23,094 nucleotides of DNA from Paratrimastix pyriformis (lineage: Eukaryota > Preaxostyla > Paratrimastigidae), in assembly GCA_027972325.1 (NCBI GenBank), contig JAPMOS010000368.1, positions 1 through 23,094 on the forward strand, in the 5' to 3' direction. Within the stretch, counting starts at the first letter, position 1. Each line of letters starts with the position of its first letter. Of the stretch, positions 1 through 10,096 are shown piece after piece. A model generated the notes under the pieces. The model was not told the DNA's origin and did not search any database. It was given only the letters and a program-made list of their open reading frames with translations. A program made the position numbers and the translations under genes.

Positions 1-9
1 GGCTATTCT

Positions 10-1397
10 TCACGGAGCATCACGCCGCACCCTTGTTGGTCTGCCACCCTGCCCAGCAGTTGCGTGAGCACCATCATGTCGTGCACATCCACCGGGTCCT
101 TGAGACCCATCCCACCTCATCCTCCGGGAAGAAGAGCACCTCCGCCGGGTCGCATTTCCCCAAGCACCCACCATCTCCCTGAAATACTCGCGCATAGCGC
201 TGTTGAAGAATCTCGTCCTTCTGCGGTGGGGCACTGCCTCGCCGTATATTGTAGGCACGTCGACACGCACTCGTTGATCATCTGCACCATCAACCTCGGT
301 GGGACCTTCTTGTCCATCAGCCTGTGCAACCTCCCACACATTTTCTGGATGACCTTCTCCGTTGATCTTCATGTTCATCTCCTCGTCTATCCTTCCCAGG
401 TACCGGATGGCCCCACCCTTCTGCTGGACCTTGATGACTCGACCCTCACCCAGGTCCAGGTCCGTCTTGCTTTTCACCCCCACAGGTAGTCACACTTGGT
501 CCACGACAGCTGCATACCCGCCTCCACCTTCCGTCTCACTGTGTTGACCAACCGTACCATCTGCTCCTTGGTTCGAGTGACCAGCATCACATCGTCAGCA
601 AAGGCAAGGACTTTCACCTTCCTTCCACTATCCAGGATATACCCACCTTCCTGCTTTCGCACCTCTGCCAGCACTTCTCCATGAATGAGATAAATACATG
701 AAAGCGGGTCCCCTGACTAATGCCTCTCTATCTCATAGCTCTCCGTCAGCCCGAAACCCGACCTGGCCTCTCCTCGTACAGACTATCCACATACCTGATG
801 AATGCCTCAACCCCCATCCGTCTCAACCCTCCTCAGTGCGTCCATGTCCACTGTATCATAGGCCTTTTGATATCTAGCACATGTGGAATTCTGCCTCCCA
901 TAATTTTCGAGTCAGTGAGCACTCCCATAATTTCTGCAATTGGGGTCTCAACCTTCTCCCTCAGAAACCCAAACTGCTCCTCCCCAAACACATTCCTTTG
1001 CACGCACCATTCTTGGAACCGCGACGCCATCACCACCTGCAATCCCTTCAAAAGACCTGTATCAAAGTGATTGGCCTTCTGCCTGCAGGGTCACCAGGGT
1101 GTTCTGTCTGCGACTTCGTGGCCATGAACACCGAGCTAACCTTGAGCTCCTGCGGCACTTCACCGCCCAACATCTCATTGTATCTCCTCCCAACCACTCT
1201 TTGATCTCTTCCCCACAGGCATGGATCATCTCTGCCGTCACTCCATCCGCCCGCCGCCTTACCATCGGGGAGCGCCCCAGGATTGTCTCAACATCATGCT
1301 GTGAGGGGCCATGATCACCCTCCTTTCCTGCGGCCTTCTGGCACCGCCCCACCTCGGGCCCACCGGCAACACCCTCCTTGCCAGTTCCTCCATCCAT
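10..1397 (-). pseudogene. LINE reverse transcriptase, interrupted
   Basis: RT blocks appear in order on the minus strand. ADGVTAEMIHACGEEI (about 1200-1250) is the DGxxxE block before the fingers. EEQFGFLREKVET (about 940-985) is the GFRxxRS-type block 2. VLDIKRPMIQWTW (about 835-880) lies in the motif A position with its Asp. VLAFADDVMLV (about 580-608) is motif C with the catalytic FADD. IRYLGRI (about 385-410) lies in the thumb, in the position of the usual YLG. These blocks sit in at least four frames. Reverse transcriptase copies the element RNA at the nicked target. The domain continues past position 10 to the left edge. Confidence 0.85.
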
Positions 1398-1483
1398 TCT
1401 TCACCGACTCCGGATCTGTGACCACTTTGTCCACCTTTCTCCACATTCTTAGTTGCATACGACGACCGGCGCCACCCCGTCTG

Positions 1484-2297
1484 TCATGATGCTCTTATAT
1501 GCGCTTGCGCTTCCTTCCAACGCCCGATCCTCTTCCTGTAGTGCACGCCTCTCATTTTGGCCAACTGCTTCGCATTTCCTCCTCTCCTGCCTCGCCTCCG
1601 CTCCTGCTCATCCCGCCCTGCCGTATCGCGCCGCTCGTCTTCATGCGATGGGCTCATAATCCGCTGCATAATCCCTGTCTGTGCCACGTCCCGGAACCCA
1701 AACACCTTCCCCGCCGTCTCCCGCAGGATCCCACTCATCTGCTCGAACGATGGGTCCGCCCCTTCTCCATCGCCTTCCGAAGCAATTCCGCCACTTTCTC
1801 CCGGTACGCGCATCTTCCCCACCATCCCTTCATACTCATCCTTCCTCTTCTCCCGCAGCAACGCATCCAGGTCCGACTGGACGGGCAGATGGCCACCTTC
1901 TCGCAGCGTTCCCGCCCATGCCGGCAACATGTTCCTCAAGTCAGTGACCATGTGATGGTCTGTGACTTCCTGCCATTGAACCTCCTCTCCACACCCACAT
2001 ATTGTCCAGCAATCGTGCCATCGTCCCCTGCGTTGCTGGCAAAGGTCCAGCCTGGCCTCCCTTTCTTCCCCCTTGCTTGCCCTCCACCTCCCCTTCCCTC
2101 CTCTTCTTGTTGCGCACGAATGTGATCTCGTTCTGCTTACCCACCATCTTCGCCGTGTCATACAGACCCAGCATCTCCTGCTCACCAACCTCCTTGGCCC
2201 AACTATTCGCGTCCGTGTACACCACCACGCCCTCCCTCAGCTGCTCCTCCGCCATGCACTCTTCCAACCTCCTGATAATGACATTCCTTACCCTCAC
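1484..2297 (-). pseudogene. LINE ORF2: C-terminal half of APE endonuclease and linker
   Basis: Two overlapping open stretches in different frames. The first (1941-2297) has GVVVYTDANSWA, in the place of the GDFN motif, then ITFVRNKKR, in the place of the TFxR motif. The second (1484-2188) has VTDHHMVTD at about 1950-1970, the terminal S/T-DH catalytic motif of APE endonucleases. After it comes a charged, helical linker rich in Arg, Glu and Lys, as commonly found between endonuclease and RT. The frame changes between the motifs show decay. Order and strand agree with the neighbouring endonuclease start and RT. Confidence 0.75.
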
Positions 2298-2340
2298 CTT
2301 GTCCTCTCCCTCCCAGTTGGGTAGTACAGATTTATGAGCC

Positions 2341-2934
2341 TCAGGTTGGTCTTCCCTCCGACCAATCGAGAAACATCAAGTAGCCAGGGATCACCTCCCT
2401 GACCTTGCGCACTGCTATCTGTAAGGTCCGCCTATACCCAATCATCACCCCTCCCTTGGGGTGCCGTGCATCTGCGTCCTCCACCACCGAGCTCCTCCAG
2501 CACCACCCCTTCATCCACTTCTCCTCCAACTGTTGCTTGTTGTCTTTCGTACCTTTCGTCTCTTGCAGGAGGGCAATGTTGACCCCCCCAACTCGCAGCA
2601 GGTCCGCCACATTGCTCTTCTTCCAGTCTGACCCCAACCCACGCACGTTCCACCCCACGACCCTCATCCTTCCCTCCTCCCTCGCCGGCAGCCCCGCCCT
2701 CAGGTTGGCCTCCTTCTTGCCCTGGCACCACTTCTCCACCCCCTGGAATTCCTCCTCCTCCGCCTTCTCGTCATATGTCTTCTCGATATCCCTCATCTTT
2801 GCCACCTGCCTCTTCTTCCTTGTCGCGTCCTTCTTCCCGCGCTTCTTCCTGGCCTTTCTGCTCATCCCGTCCCCAGGATACCTGGGCACCCCGGTAGGAG
2901 TCCCCGTTACCGGGCGCACCCCGGACTGCCCCAC
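2341..2934 (-). pseudogene. LINE ORF2 start: basic leader and N-terminal half of APE endonuclease
   Basis: A 197-codon open stretch. Residues about 24-50 are a strongly basic Lys/Arg-rich segment. From residue 90 the sequence reads as the start of an APE/exonuclease-endonuclease-phosphatase domain: VVGWNVRGLG (family WNxRGL with the metal/phosphate-contacting Asn) at about residues 92-101 and IALLQETK (catalytic Glu) at 120-127, followed by a GGVMIGYR segment typical of the next strand. This nuclease nicks target DNA to prime reverse transcription. The stretch ends at a stop around 2341, and the rest of the domain is found in other frames to the left, so the copy is interrupted. Confidence 0.85.
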
Positions 2935-3089
2935 CTCATGCTCCTCCAGGTCTTCACCTCTCCCGCCTTACCCGTCTCCCTCTTCGTCCCCCTTGTGCCC
3001 TCCCGTCTGCCCCTTCTTTGCTCCCCCTCCAAAAGCCGGTCCCCACATCGAACGCTGCATTCTCGACCCCATCCCTGCCCCCGCCACAT

Positions 3090-3793
3090 AAAGAAAGATG
3101 TCGCCATGCTTCGTCTCTTCCTCGCCCACCTCCCTCACCACGCTGTCGAAGCGCCACCATGCCCCTTCAATCCTCTTCACCGCCACCCAATGTCGCCCCC
3201 CTCCTCTCCCTTTCGCAGAACTCCGCCGCCGCCTCCAGGCGGTAATTCGTGCCAAGAACTTCCACGGGTCCGGCTGCACCCGCCACTGCGACTGGTCCAC
3301 CCTGCCGTCCCGCCGATCGCGAACCACCTGGACCACCATGACATCCTCCATGCCCACCGCCCGTTCCTCCTGCGCGTGCCACCGATCGGCACCACACTCT
3401 GGGCACCTCTTCCGCACCCGTCCGTCCGCCATCACCACCTTCCGGACCGCTTCACTCATTCTGTCACCGTCCCTCTCCAGACGCACCACCAGGCAGTCCC
3501 GCCCCTTTCGCGGCCCTCGCTCACCCTTCCGCATTCCTGACAGACGTGCACCACCCTCATCCGCGCTCCTGTCGGGATCCGAGCTTTCCTCAGCAGGTCC
3601 GCCACCGCATCCCCTGCATCCCCATCATGAAGCTCATCCAGCCCATCAATCCCCTTCTCCCAGATCGCCTGCTCCATACCCGGGTCTCCCCAATCACCCC
3701 TCTCACAACATCGAACAACTGCCCGGCCCCCACCGCTTCCACCACCTGGAGGGCTGTTGCCACCCAACAACGGTGGCCCGACTTATTACACAC
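3090..3793 (-). pseudogene. USP-like (peptidase C19) domain in the LINE upstream region
   Basis: Four ordered boxes of a ubiquitin-specific protease fold are visible. A Cys box, NKSGHRCWVATALQ, sits at about 3752-3790 and fits the family pattern N-x-G-x-x-C-W/Y-x-x-A-x-L-Q. A DGDAGDAVADLL stretch follows at about 3590-3626, in the position of the QQDA/QEDA box. Two CxxC knuckles follow: HVCQECG (3531-3542) and KRCPECG (3394-3405), as in USP zinc fingers. Last is a His box, GRHWVAV, then WWRFDS (3140-3195), matching GHYxAYV...WYxFDD with catalytic His and Asp. The boxes lie in three different frames, so this copy is not intact. In USPs the fold cleaves ubiquitin-isopeptide bonds. Here function is inference only. 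A host USP fragment captured by chance is the alternative; the close link to the APE domain on the same strand argues for a LINE-encoded domain. Confidence 0.62.
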
Positions 3794-4815
3794 GCCTCTG
3801 TACCTCCCGACCCCGCCCCCTGCGACAAGCCAACCCCATCAACTTCCTCCAGCTCGCCACCACCGCCAAACAACTCGCCCGGTCGCTCGATCATCCCTCC
3901 ATCCGTCAATCTCTCACTGTCACGTCCCTCCCTTCCATCAGAGCCTCCTTCTCCTCCCGTACCTCGTCCTCGTCCGCCTCTTCGGGCCAGTCTCTTTGCC
4001 TGCCACTCCCCCCCTCCCAGTCCGCCAGCTGGGATCCTGCCCCACCCCCAAAGCCCAAACCTCCGCCGCTCCATCATCCACACTCTCCTTCCACTCCGCC
4101 TCGCTTTTTAGAACCGCGTCGAGTTCCCACGCTCTCCGATTCACGCCCGCACCTCCCCATTGAGCCATCGCCACCAGTAAACAGATTCCCACCCATCGAT
4201 TCCCCAAATAGATTTCGTTTGGTCCAATAACGATGTCCTCGCACTCCCCCTTCATCTGAGCCCAGAGCCTGTGGTATTCCCCGCCCCCCTCGCTTGGATC
4301 AAGTCGATCAGGGCCATCTTCCAAAACAAAGCCCCTGCATGAACACGCACAACCTACCAACACTACCTATCAAAATCGTCAAAAGGATATCCACCAAACC
4401 GCCATCATTCCCTGCCAACTCATGCAGAGACCCGTCCGCCCAACTCCGGCCGAAGATTCCCTCCCCGGGGGTGCTCAACCTGGCAGTAGCAAGCTGCCCC
4501 ATCAGTTTCCTCCACCGTCCGCTCTACCCCATTCCTCTGTTTCAATTCCCCGGTCTTTTTTTTTACCAAATCAGATCCCCATCCGCTCGTTCTTCTTCCT
4601 CCTACGCTGCCCTCTCCGGCTGGCCGATTCCCCACCGATCGCCACGTTTCCTTTGCCACGCCTCCTTCCTTTTGGTCCGTCCCCAACATTATTCTATTAT
4701 CACAGCTCCTCCATTTCTGATACAGCAGCCGTCCCCACCCGCAGGCCGGCCCCTGATCATGTTGCCCAAGTTCACACCCATTTTCTCCAGTCTGTGTAAC
4801 AAACCACCACTTCAC
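3794..4815 (-). other. Unrecognised N-terminal/5' region of the LINE
   Basis: Minus-strand open stretches (3703-4083, 3938-4363, 4308-4502, 4420-4815) overlap here in different frames. They are rich in Gly, Arg and Glu and show no domain I recognise. A short stretch with ICLLVAMAQW (about 4150-4200) resembles a papain-fold cysteine box by spacing, but a better one lies at 3752-3790. The region may be the start of ORF1 and the 5' UTR of the LINE; this is inferred from position only. Confidence 0.4.
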
Positions 4816-5013
4816 CCACCATTTTCCTTCAATAAGATCGATCGTGCCCCATGCGAGTGGCCCAACGACGATACTGCGTTTTTGTCCAGCTCAATACGTA
4901 CCATCCGTACGTAAGGACTGAATCCAGTCGTAACCATCCCGTTCCCTTTATGAATATACAATGGTTGCTCAAGGCATGTTTTCAAAAGAGATTCAGATTG
5001 AAAACACAACACC
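4816..5013. other. Spacer between LINE and membrane-protein gene; nothing recognised
   Basis: About 200 bp with lower GC than its surroundings. A minus-strand open stretch crosses it (to 5087) but has no family features. It probably holds the 3' UTR of the membrane-protein gene and the boundary of the LINE. No poly(A) signal could be assigned with confidence. Confidence 0.4.
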
Positions 5014-6051
5014 TCAAACCAAATCACAGCAACCCCTTGGCCGCCACACGCACCACAGTCCGCCGAACAATAGTCCGCGGCCCCCATATTGCTGCTGCTT
5101 CTCCCTCGCCAGCCGGTCTCGTTCCTCGGGATCGACCACCAATAACCACGTACCGTCCCAGCGACCAGTCAGGAAGGCTTGTCCCTTCCTGGCAATGGTC
5201 GCTGGGCGGATTGAGGCGTCAGGCTCGCCAACCAGGCCTCGACAGCCGGCACAGTCGCCAGATCCCGACGGCGCAGCATCGCCAGCTTCTTGTTGGGCGG
5301 CACCTCGACCCGCACTTCGGGAGGCACCACGGTAATGGGCCATCTCGGGTTGGCATCCCGGCGCGGGAACCACTTCGGCATTTCTTCTTCTCCCTCCGCA
5401 AAGAAGCTGACTTGAAAGATCGCAGGCATTAACTTGAACACCCTCAGAGAATCTACCAAAACCATAACACCCCTTCTCCATAGCACAACACAAACCTTTC
5501 CTTCCCAACCAAGTCGCCACATCCTCTTCACTGGCCTCCGTCGGAAAGCCAGCAAGCGTCGCCTTGAAGAGCGTTGTCGTGATAATGTCCGGCTGGAATT
5601 CAGTCGCCACAGCCACAATAGGCCTCACAGTAGCATGAAACTTCTGGCCAAGTTCCTCAACCCTTGTGAACTGCTCGGCCGTCGGACGATCGAATAGAAT
5701 TGAGAATTCGGGGAACGACCCCTCCACCGCGGCGCCCGCAAAAGACGCCTGAATTTCAGCATAGGACAGAGGATTCCCATCAGGGAACAAGAGCGTAGCC
5801 CCAATAGCCTGCAGCACAAAAAAGATCGTCAGGATCACTCCAAGCCGCCGGCCCCAACTCAGGGCGCTTCGTTTGCGGCACTCAATCAAACAGACCTGAT
5901 CCCAACATGGGCTCTCCCTCATCCTTGCAGGAGCCGCCGCCTCCGCCGCACTCTTCTCGGCCGCACGCTTGTGTTGTTGCACACGGGCAGCCTCTTGCGC
6001 AGCCGCCTCCTTCTCAGCATCAGACATAGTCACAGATTCAGAATCAGCCAT
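5014..6051 (-). CDS. Spliced gene for a single-pass membrane protein of unknown function
   Basis: The start at 6051 opens with an acidic and Ala/Glu-rich stretch (residues 1-40). A basic patch (about 57-69) comes next, then one hydrophobic membrane segment (about 70-89, ILTIFFVLQAIGATLLF). The rest has ordinary soluble-protein composition and ends with a charged tail (DPEERDRLAREKQQQYGG). One frame is good to about 5496, a second from about 5452 to 5233, and the first again from about 5188 on. Two GT-AG introns of 43 and 44 nt (5453-5495, 5189-5232) explain both changes exactly and leave a 316-residue protein ending at 5014. Positive charges before the membrane segment suggest a cytosolic N-terminus. 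I recognise no family. It is probably a host gene; the DIRS-like element lies on the opposite strand beside its 5' end. Confidence 0.62.
   Translation of the reverse strand: MADSESVTMSDAEKEAAAQEAARVQQHKRAAEKSAAEAAAPARMRESPCWDQVCLIECRKRSALSWGRRLGVILTIFFVLQAIGATLLFPDGNPLSYAEIQASFAGAAVEGSFPEFSILFDRPTAEQFTRVEELGQKFHATVRPIVAVATEFQPDIITTTLFKATLAGFPTEASEEDVATWLGRKGLCCAMEKGCYGFGRFSEGVQVNACDLSSQLLCGGRRRNAEVVPAPGCQPEMAHYRGASRSAGRGAAQQEAGDAAPSGSGDCAGCRGLVGEPDASIRPATIARKGQAFLTGRWDGTWLLVVDPEERDRLAREKQQQYGGRGLLFGGLWCVWRPRGCCDLV
5189..5232 (-). other. Candidate 44-nt intron
   Basis: On the minus strand the segment begins gttggcgagc and ends ccattgccag. It joins ...ATVPAVEAW to KGQAFLTGRWDGTW and returns to the frame used before the first intron; otherwise that frame meets a stop shortly after (DKPS then stop). 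Other GT-AG pairs nearby do not give the needed phase with natural sequence on both sides. Confidence 0.6.
5453..5495 (-). other. Candidate 43-nt intron
   Basis: On the minus strand the segment begins gtttgtgttg and ends ttttggtag. Removing it moves the frame from ...TWLGRK directly into DSLRVFKLMPAIFQ, both of ordinary protein composition, while the unspliced frame beyond it becomes Cys/Gly/Arg-rich and unnatural. It is very short, but a second intron of nearly equal length restores the frame downstream. Confidence 0.65.
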
Positions 6052-6314
6052 CTTCTGCGGAGAAATTCAAACGTTGAAGGTCAACTCGACCCCGGGAGCC
6101 ACTTTCTGTCCCCAGAATTTTGTCTGCCCTCGGGTCCTCCGTTGGCGCACGCTTTTCGACCAACCTCGTTGGCCTTATCATCACAGAGCCCACAACCAAC
6201 TGGGGTCACAGAAGGCTCATTGGCATTCAATTCGGGTGCAGCCCCTCCTTTTCCTCGCTCCGTGGCGTTGTCTTGCCAAGAGACACGTTACAATCAACAA
6301 GAAGAAAAAGGTGA
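6052..6314. other. Upstream region between divergent membrane-protein gene and DIRS-like element
   Basis: This holds the region upstream of the minus-strand start at 6051. Open stretches on the plus strand cross it without features. It may contain the promoter of the membrane-protein gene, but no TATA box or initiator was recognised that would support a site call. Confidence 0.35.
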
Positions 6315-7668
6315 AGGGTCTGCTGCTCACCAACTCGCACCGCACAATGCTGAAATACTCGATACTCATCAGTCTTTGGTCCGGGAAGCCAGTCCTTGTG
6401 GTGTTCCACTCGGCACAACCGTGGCTAAACTGGAAACAACTTCTGCACCAGTTCCACCGGCACCGGACGGATCAGCACCGGTGATCACACCCTCGCAGGC
6501 GTCGTCGCCAGCACTCGGAGAGGCAGTCTGTATGAGCCCTACCGCACAGTCACTCTCACACTCAGAGCAGGACAAGGCAACAAAGCCCGTGGGGCAGTCG
6601 GGGCGGGCCTGGGGGTCCAGTCCAGGCTCTGACGGGTCGATGGAGGGAACATCACCCAGGGAGACTCGCGGCATGGGAACACCACCCACCGGAACCCTCC
6701 GCGCGAGGACATTACCCCAGGTGAGGCAGGCACTCACCGGAGAGACCCCTGAAGAGGGGGCAGCACACGGTGCTGACGGAAGGACATGCGGAGGCGATCT
6801 CGTCGGGCAAACCTGAAACCCTCATGGAGGTCTGCGAGGTTGGGGACTCGGAACAGCAACTCACACCCCAGGTTAGCGTCGTCACCTCAGCGGGGCGAGC
6901 GTCACCCAAGGAGGTCCCGAACGTGGGGGGCTACACAGAGACCGGCGAGAAGGATCCGCCGACCTTGGGCGAGGGGTTTGTGAACCCGAGACGGACCGAT
7001 ACACAGTCAGAGGCGGTCACACTCCCCAATGCGGGGACACGCGGGGAGGTCTGCGAGGCAGGGTCCCGGAAACACCCACTCACACGTTCCGCTAGCGTTG
7101 GCGGTGAAGCTCATGCACCTCAGTGGCGGAGGCAGCGACTCGCGTCCCCACCACCCCCTCCGGTACGGGTGCGGGGGTGGGGGGAACCAGGCGCCCTGGG
7201 GGGTGGCGCCGATAAAAGTAACCCCCAAAACGGCCAGATCAAATGGCAGGGCAAGACCTACCTGGCCCGGGAGTGGGACCAGAGCAAGGGAGGGCGGCAG
7301 CAGTCTGTCCAGCACACCTGCACCACCCTTCATGCACTCCCTCACCTCTACGCCCCGTCTTGTTCCCGCTCTCCCCACAACCCCGTCACGGGACCGGAGG
7401 AGGGTGCCAAGTCCCGGGAGGGCAGGCACCCAACTCGGGAACCCACTCACCCCCACCCCTCAGGGGGAAACTCTGCCTCACCCCATAACACGGCCCAAGG
7501 GGGCTCAGCTCGGGGGGAGGGACAGTCCCAACCCCTGGGGGGAGGGACCCCTTCCTTCTCGGACTGGACCCTCAATGGGACCGGGAGCAGGCCAAACTGC
7601 GGCTGCTGGCACAGCACCCACCTCGGGGACCACTGGCAGGCAGGCTGGCTCGGCACCGGGAGGAGTGG
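6315..7668 (+). other. Low-complexity gag-like region of the DIRS-like element
   Basis: Plus-strand translations are rich in Gly, Pro, Thr, Ser and Arg, with no zinc knuckle or capsid fold that I recognise. Short recurring phrases at the DNA level (for example gaggtctgcgagg near 6829 and 7048) show some internal repetition. The region leads directly into the RT stretch on the same strand, as gag-like sequence does in DIRS-type elements. Assignment rests on position only. Confidence 0.45.
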
Positions 7669-9684
7669 TTGGCCCTCAGACCACCTCGGGAAGTGGCACA
7701 GGTGGTATCGGAAGGGTTTCACATCCCGTTCAAGGGACCCCACCCAACCCGGGGACGTGGTCCCGGGACCCTACCACTTGGTGGGGAGGAGAAACTGGGC
7801 TTGGAGGCGGTGGTCCAGGAGTACCTTGGGATATCGGCACTGAAAACGATCCAGGGGGTCGGACAAAGGGATGAGATCTCCCATTTTGGGCGGCCCAAGC
7901 CCGGCGGGAAATGGAGGTTGATCCTGGACCTCACCGCCTTGAATCACTTCATCTTCTGCCCCTCCTTCAAAATGGAGGGGTGGAAGACGGTGAGGGCCGT
8001 GGTGGAGCCCATGATGTGGGCCACCAAGATCGACTTGAAACATGCATACTTTCACATCCCGATCTTTCCACCTCACCGGAAATACCTGGGAGTCGAATGG
8101 GAGGGCACGGAATATCGCTTCCAAGCCCTCCCATTCGGCCTGAATGTGGCTCCCAGAATCTTTACAAAGACCATGAGAGTGGCAATCAAGGAAGCCCGGA
8201 GACACGGCATCTTGGTAGTCCACTACATCGACGACCTCCTGGTGTTGGGCAGGTCACCACAGGAGACCAAGCTGCATACACTGGCACTCCTTCGTCACCT
8301 TCTCTCACTCGGGTTCGAGATCAGCTGGGACAAAACCCAAGTGGAACCAGTTCAAATGCTGGAGTTCCTGGGGTTTGTCCTCGACACTCGAGCGATGACA
8401 CTCTCACTCCCACCCGAGAAGGCACAGAAGGTGAGAGAGATGGCGCACAACACCCAACAGTGCACCACCATCAAAGCCAAATCATTGGCAGCGGTGATCG
8501 GGTTCATGTCGTCATGCAGGGAGACGATTCGCCCGGCCTGCTTGTACCTGCGCAACCTGAACATCGACCTGTCCACGGCGATCAAGGCGCAGGGGGGATG
8601 GCACGCACTGGTGACCCTTTCGGAGGAGTCACACAGGGACTTGGAGTGGTGGGAACATGCACAGTACCCCACCAGCACCCCACTTCGGACCCCACCAGCA
8701 GAGCTGATCCTGACCACGGATGCAGCCGAGATGGGCTGGGGGGCAGTGCTGAGGACTCCGGCACAGAGCATCGAGCAGGGCATCCCAGCACACGAGTTGT
8801 GGAGAGTGACGGACCTGCAGGAGATCAGTTCAATAAACCCGCTCGAATTGGAAGCGGGCATCAGGTCACTCCACCTGTTCCGGGAACAGGTCACAGGCAA
8901 GTCCGTACTTTGGTTCTCGGACAATTCGTCTGTCGTGTGGTCAGTCGGCAGACTCAAGTCACAGAGCCAGCAGCTCAACACCCGGTTGAGAACACTCTGG
9001 GAGTTCTGCCAGACACACCAGATCACCCTCACCACAGAGCACATTCACGGCACCGACAACGTGAGAGCGGACAGGCTCTCGCGGTGGGTCGACGCCGAAG
9101 ATTACCAGCTCCACCCAGCCCTCTTCAGGGCGGTGGTGAAACTCAGGACGAAGCCGACGGTGGACGCCTTTGCATCGGCGCGAAACCACCTGTGCCCCGG
9201 TTCTGGTCCTTGGTCAAGGAACCGGGAGCGGCGGAGTGGACTTCTTCCGGCAGAACCTAGCCTCAGAAGTGCCGTGGATAAACCCACCGTTCTCGCTCAT
9301 CCTCAGAGTCTTGGAACGGTTGAGGGGAGCAGCGGGGGAGGCTCTTCTCCTCACCCCGGTGTGGACATCGGCACCGTGGTGGCCAGTGATGCTGCACATG
9401 GCAGTGGCACCACCCTGACCCTACCACGGCAGGAGAACACATTCCTGGCAGGCACGACACGCAACCTCAAGGGAATTGGGCCCCCACACTGGGAGTGTTG
9501 TGTGACACAGGTGTCGGGGGACCCAGTCCGGCAAGCCAGGGCACACCTCGAGTGGGGTTGGCAGACACTCACCAATCCGGATCTCACCCTCGTCCGGAAG
9601 TTCCAGGACCGACAGCTGCACCCCATGGGTCCAGCCCGGATCTTCGACGACCCGGAGGCCTGGTGGGGAGCAACGAGCCCCTGA
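7669..9684 (+). pseudogene. DIRS-like reverse transcriptase-RNase H region
   Basis: One long open stretch. It has FGRPKPGGKWRLILDL (fingers), the FKMEG phrase typical of DIRS-type RTs, KIDLKHAYFHIPI (motif A Asp), LPFGLNVAPRIFTK (motif B), VVHYIDDLLVLG (motif C YxDD variant) and EFLGFVLD in the thumb. RNase H follows with LTTDAAEMGWGAVL, then INPLELEA, WFSDNSSVVW and IHGTDNVRADRLSR, covering the catalytic acidic positions. After it comes VDAFASARN, the beginning of the segment that usually follows RNase H in this group. The family is DIRS or a close relative; Ngaro or PAT is less likely but not excluded. It is treated as a fossil: broken, parts recognisable. Confidence 0.88.
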
Positions 9685-10096
9685 TCCCACAGTGGGACAG
9701 GGAGCTGTAGACGTCGACGCAGACTCGGGAGAGGACATGACCTTAGCCGAGCTGGCAGCGTCTCTGCGCTCAAAGAGCACCACCACCCCCACTCCCATGA
9801 CGCACCACCCGGAGTCCTGTGTGACAAACCCCCCGGGTCGGTCGGAAGCACCCACGAGCGGGGCCTGTGATGCTGTTTCCGGTTTTGTATGGACGGGGCG
9901 TCGACAAGAACCCAGAGTGCACAGGGCGTTCATGAACGGGGGGGGGGGGGGGTGAGCGAGAGCCGGTTTTGGGGATCCTCTGGGAGAAAACTGGTAATGC
10001 ACGCAGCCTCCCTCCCCCCCCCCCCCCCCCGAGCCCGATTATCCGGCCCCTCCAACGATTTCACCCCCACCCCCCTCCTCGAGCATTCGTATAAGA
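9685..10096. other. Junction between convergent RT element and integrase gene
   Basis: About 400 bp with no gene. It contains the tail of plus-strand retroelement sequence, a 15-nt G tract at 9938-9952 and a 17-nt C tract at 10014-10030. The integrase reading frame ends at its right edge. It could hold the 3' ends of both convergent transcripts or an element boundary. Confidence 0.6.
9938..10030. repeat. Paired homopolymer tracts G15 and C17
   Basis: Read directly from the sequence: fifteen G at 9938-9952 and seventeen C at 10014-10030, separated by 61 nt. They are complementary and could form a hairpin stem. Homopolymer length in an assembly is often unreliable. Confidence 0.9.

Larger units (their letters stand above)
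1..4815 (-). mobile_element. APE-type LINE (non-LTR retrotransposon), decayed, runs off the left edge
   Basis: Minus-strand translations give, in the right order for a LINE, a basic and zinc-knuckle-bearing upstream region, an APE-like endonuclease and a reverse transcriptase. The coding parts lie in several different frames (open stretches 2341-2934, 1941-2297, 1484-2188, 1062-1397, 833-1051, 474-674, 10-483), so the copy carries many frame changes and is a pseudogene, unless the assembly is error-rich. The 3' end is outside the window. The 5' limit is uncertain: coding-like minus-strand sequence continues to about 4815 but no target-site duplication was recognised. The clade is not assigned; the endonuclease type excludes the R2-like group seen at the right of this window. 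Confidence 0.85.
6315..9955 (+). mobile_element. DIRS-like retroelement remnant (tyrosine-recombinase retrotransposon group), broken
   Basis: The plus strand carries a low-complexity, Gly/Pro/Thr/Ser-rich region in the place of gag (about 6315-7600), then an RT-RNase H polyprotein part of DIRS type, then a short trailing region. The end points are estimates: no split direct repeats or inverted terminal repeats were recognised and no tyrosine recombinase gene is visible in the window, so the element is incomplete or rearranged. The polyprotein region is broken in a few places (about two to four). The long surviving open stretch suggests an insertion that is not very old. Confidence 0.75.

Noticed and set aside
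4150-4200. A second cysteine-box-like phrase, ICLLVAMAQW, in the LINE 5' region
   Set aside because: The spacing resembles C19 or papain-fold boxes, but GHRCWVATALQ at 3752-3790 fits better and is followed by the other boxes in order.
8352-9044. A 230-codon minus-strand open stretch
   Set aside because: Antisense to the RT-RNase H region, with no motifs.
7911-9260. A 449-codon open stretch in a second plus-strand frame
   Set aside because: It overlaps the RT-RNase H frame, which carries all the motifs; this frame is rich in Gly, His and Pro without domain features.
6315-9955. Idea that the RT region and the integrase form one LTR retrotransposon
   Set aside because: They lie on opposite strands and converge, and the RT is of DIRS type, a group that uses a tyrosine recombinase and no DDE integrase.
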